A stretch of 5,833 bases of DNA, from assembly GCA_015222965.1 (NCBI GenBank), contig JADFWF010000216.1, positions 1 through 5,833 of the forward strand, given 5' to 3'. Each line of letters opens with the position of its first letter. The stretch's first letter is position 1. The DNA comes from Pseudomonadota bacterium (GTDB lineage: Bacteria > Pseudomonadota > Gammaproteobacteria > SZUA-229). Below the pieces are notes generated by a model that did no database searches, was not told the origin of the DNA, and saw only the letters and a program-made list of their open reading frames with translations. Of this stretch, positions 5,241 through 5,833 are shown piece after piece. The position numbers and the translations under genes were made by a program.

Positions 5241-5762
5241 TCATTGAGACAGAAGCTTTTCCACGAGTTGAATAGCTTCAGGCGAAGTCCAGTCATCAGT
5301 ACCAACGATACGGCTTATTATTTTTCCATCACGGTCGATCAAAAAACTTGTTGGCATATTGGATACTTTATACAGATCGCTCACTTCACTTTCCGGATCC
5401 AGAAGAATGGGAAAATTCAGATCAAGCAATTTAGAAAATGTTTCGATGCGTCCTCGCGAGCCTTCATCAACAGAGATAGCGGCGATCACCAGGTCCTGCT
5501 CTTTATATTTCTGCCAGATTGTTTCCATTCCTGGCATCTCCGCGCGACACGGCATGCACCATGTAGCCCAGAAATTAAGCAATACGATCTTGCCCCTGTA
5601 ATCTTTCAGACCGGTATTGCCGCCCGCCAGGTTTTCTATCTCAAAACCGGGGGCTTGTTGACGGGTGTCTTCGGGAACAATGATTAGATCTTTAAGCGGA
5701 TTAGCCGCATCAGCGGTACCGCCAAGGGTAAATAACAAAAGGAAAATAAAATTTTTGTTCAT
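5241..5762 (-). CDS. TlpA/ResA-like periplasmic thiol-disulfide oxidoreductase
   Basis: From the ATG at 5762 the product has 173 residues: a signal peptide (1-19, FLLLFTLGGTADA, cleavage probably before Ala20) and a thioredoxin fold of the TlpA/ResA/CcmG group. NFWATWCMPCRAEMPGM (63-79) carries the redox pair Cys69 and Cys72, and MPTSFLID (136-143) supplies the cis-proline Pro137. The stretch DLVIAAISVDE (90-100) is the usual following strand. The family reduces disulfides in the periplasm, for example apocytochrome c before heme attachment, or keeps a partner's thiols in order. It lies 72 bases upstream of the diheme peroxidase gene on the same strand, so cytochrome maturation or redox service to that protein is a sensible guess. 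The frame is open upstream to the window edge, with possible starts at 5828 (GTG) and 5807 (ATG), but these would put 15-22 polar residues before the signal peptide. The binding site before 5762 (GAAGAA) is weak. Confidence 0.9.
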   Translation of the reverse strand: MNKNFIFLLLFTLGGTADAANPLKDLIIVPEDTRQQAPGFEIENLAGGNTGLKDYRGKIVLLNFWATWCMPCRAEMPGMETIWQKYKEQDLVIAAISVDEGSRGRIETFSKLLDLNFPILLDPESEVSDLYKVSNMPTSFLIDRDGKIISRIVGTDDWTSPEAIQLVEKLLSQ

Positions 5763-5833
5763 AAATAATTCTTCAGCTTGATAAGCAACTTGCTGGCTCT
5801 CTGACATCAGGTTATGTGGGGCTGACACTACCC

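Noticed and set aside
5127..5687. 186-codon plus-strand ORF opposite the thioredoxin-like gene
   Set aside because: It is antisense to a gene with a full thioredoxin active site and signal peptide. Its translation shows no family features and it crosses the intergenic gap, as expected for a chance frame.
5763..5828. Extended N-terminus for the thioredoxin-like protein (GTG 5828 or ATG 5807)
   Set aside because: It would place polar residues before a normal signal peptide. The open frame may belong to chance or an upstream gene beyond the window.
1..5833. CRISPR arrays, tRNA or rRNA genes, insertion sequences, attachment sites
   Set aside because: No spaced direct repeats, RNA-gene folds, transposase or integrase sequence, or terminal inverted repeats were seen on reading.

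Overview
The window encodes almost entirely envelope and redox proteins. Every gene recognised has either a signal peptide, a lipobox or several membrane helices, and two carry covalent c-type heme motifs (CxxCH). Moderate GC, Shine-Dalgarno sites of the AGGAG type, lipoprotein signals, a periplasmic TlpA/ResA-type thioredoxin and a fibronectin-III lipoprotein of a kind common in Gammaproteobacteria suggest a Gram-negative, respiring proteobacterium, probably a gammaproteobacterium from an aquatic or sediment habitat. That placement is inference from protein style; no taxonomic marker is present.

Left part (1-2218): a divergent pair. On the minus strand, 1-1151 is the N-terminal 383 residues of an exported multiheme cytochrome c with five CxxCH motifs; it runs off the left edge. 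On the plus strand, 1484-2218 is a four-helix cytochrome b561 of the Ni-hydrogenase cytochrome b type. The 332 bases between them hold both control regions, including an inverted repeat. The likely joint role is to take electrons from the quinone pool through the b-type cytochrome and pass them to the periplasmic multiheme cytochrome, or the reverse.

Middle (2219-3030): a convergent small lipoprotein (2254-2730, minus) with an acidic pentapeptide-repeat linker and one fibronectin type III domain, followed by about 300 bases without a recognisable gene, apart from a 25-codon ORF with a good ribosome binding site.

Right part (3031-5833), all minus strand, in order of transcription: a TlpA/ResA-like thiol-disulfide protein (5241-5762), a 499-residue lipid-anchored diheme cytochrome c peroxidase/MauG-family protein (3669-5168), a strong terminator hairpin (3604-3639), and a five-helix membrane protein with paired histidines resembling the heme b core of ferric reductases (3031-3582). 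The thioredoxin and peroxidase genes are 72 bases apart and may be co-transcribed.

Together the genes look like an accessory electron-transfer and peroxide/redox-modification island rather than a named operon. The most distinctive points are the diheme protein's ligand pattern (the usual distal His and bridging Trp appear replaced, while the Met ligand position is kept), the divergent b561/multiheme cytochrome pair, and the histidine-paired membrane protein. I saw no tRNA, rRNA, CRISPR array, transposase or phage gene.
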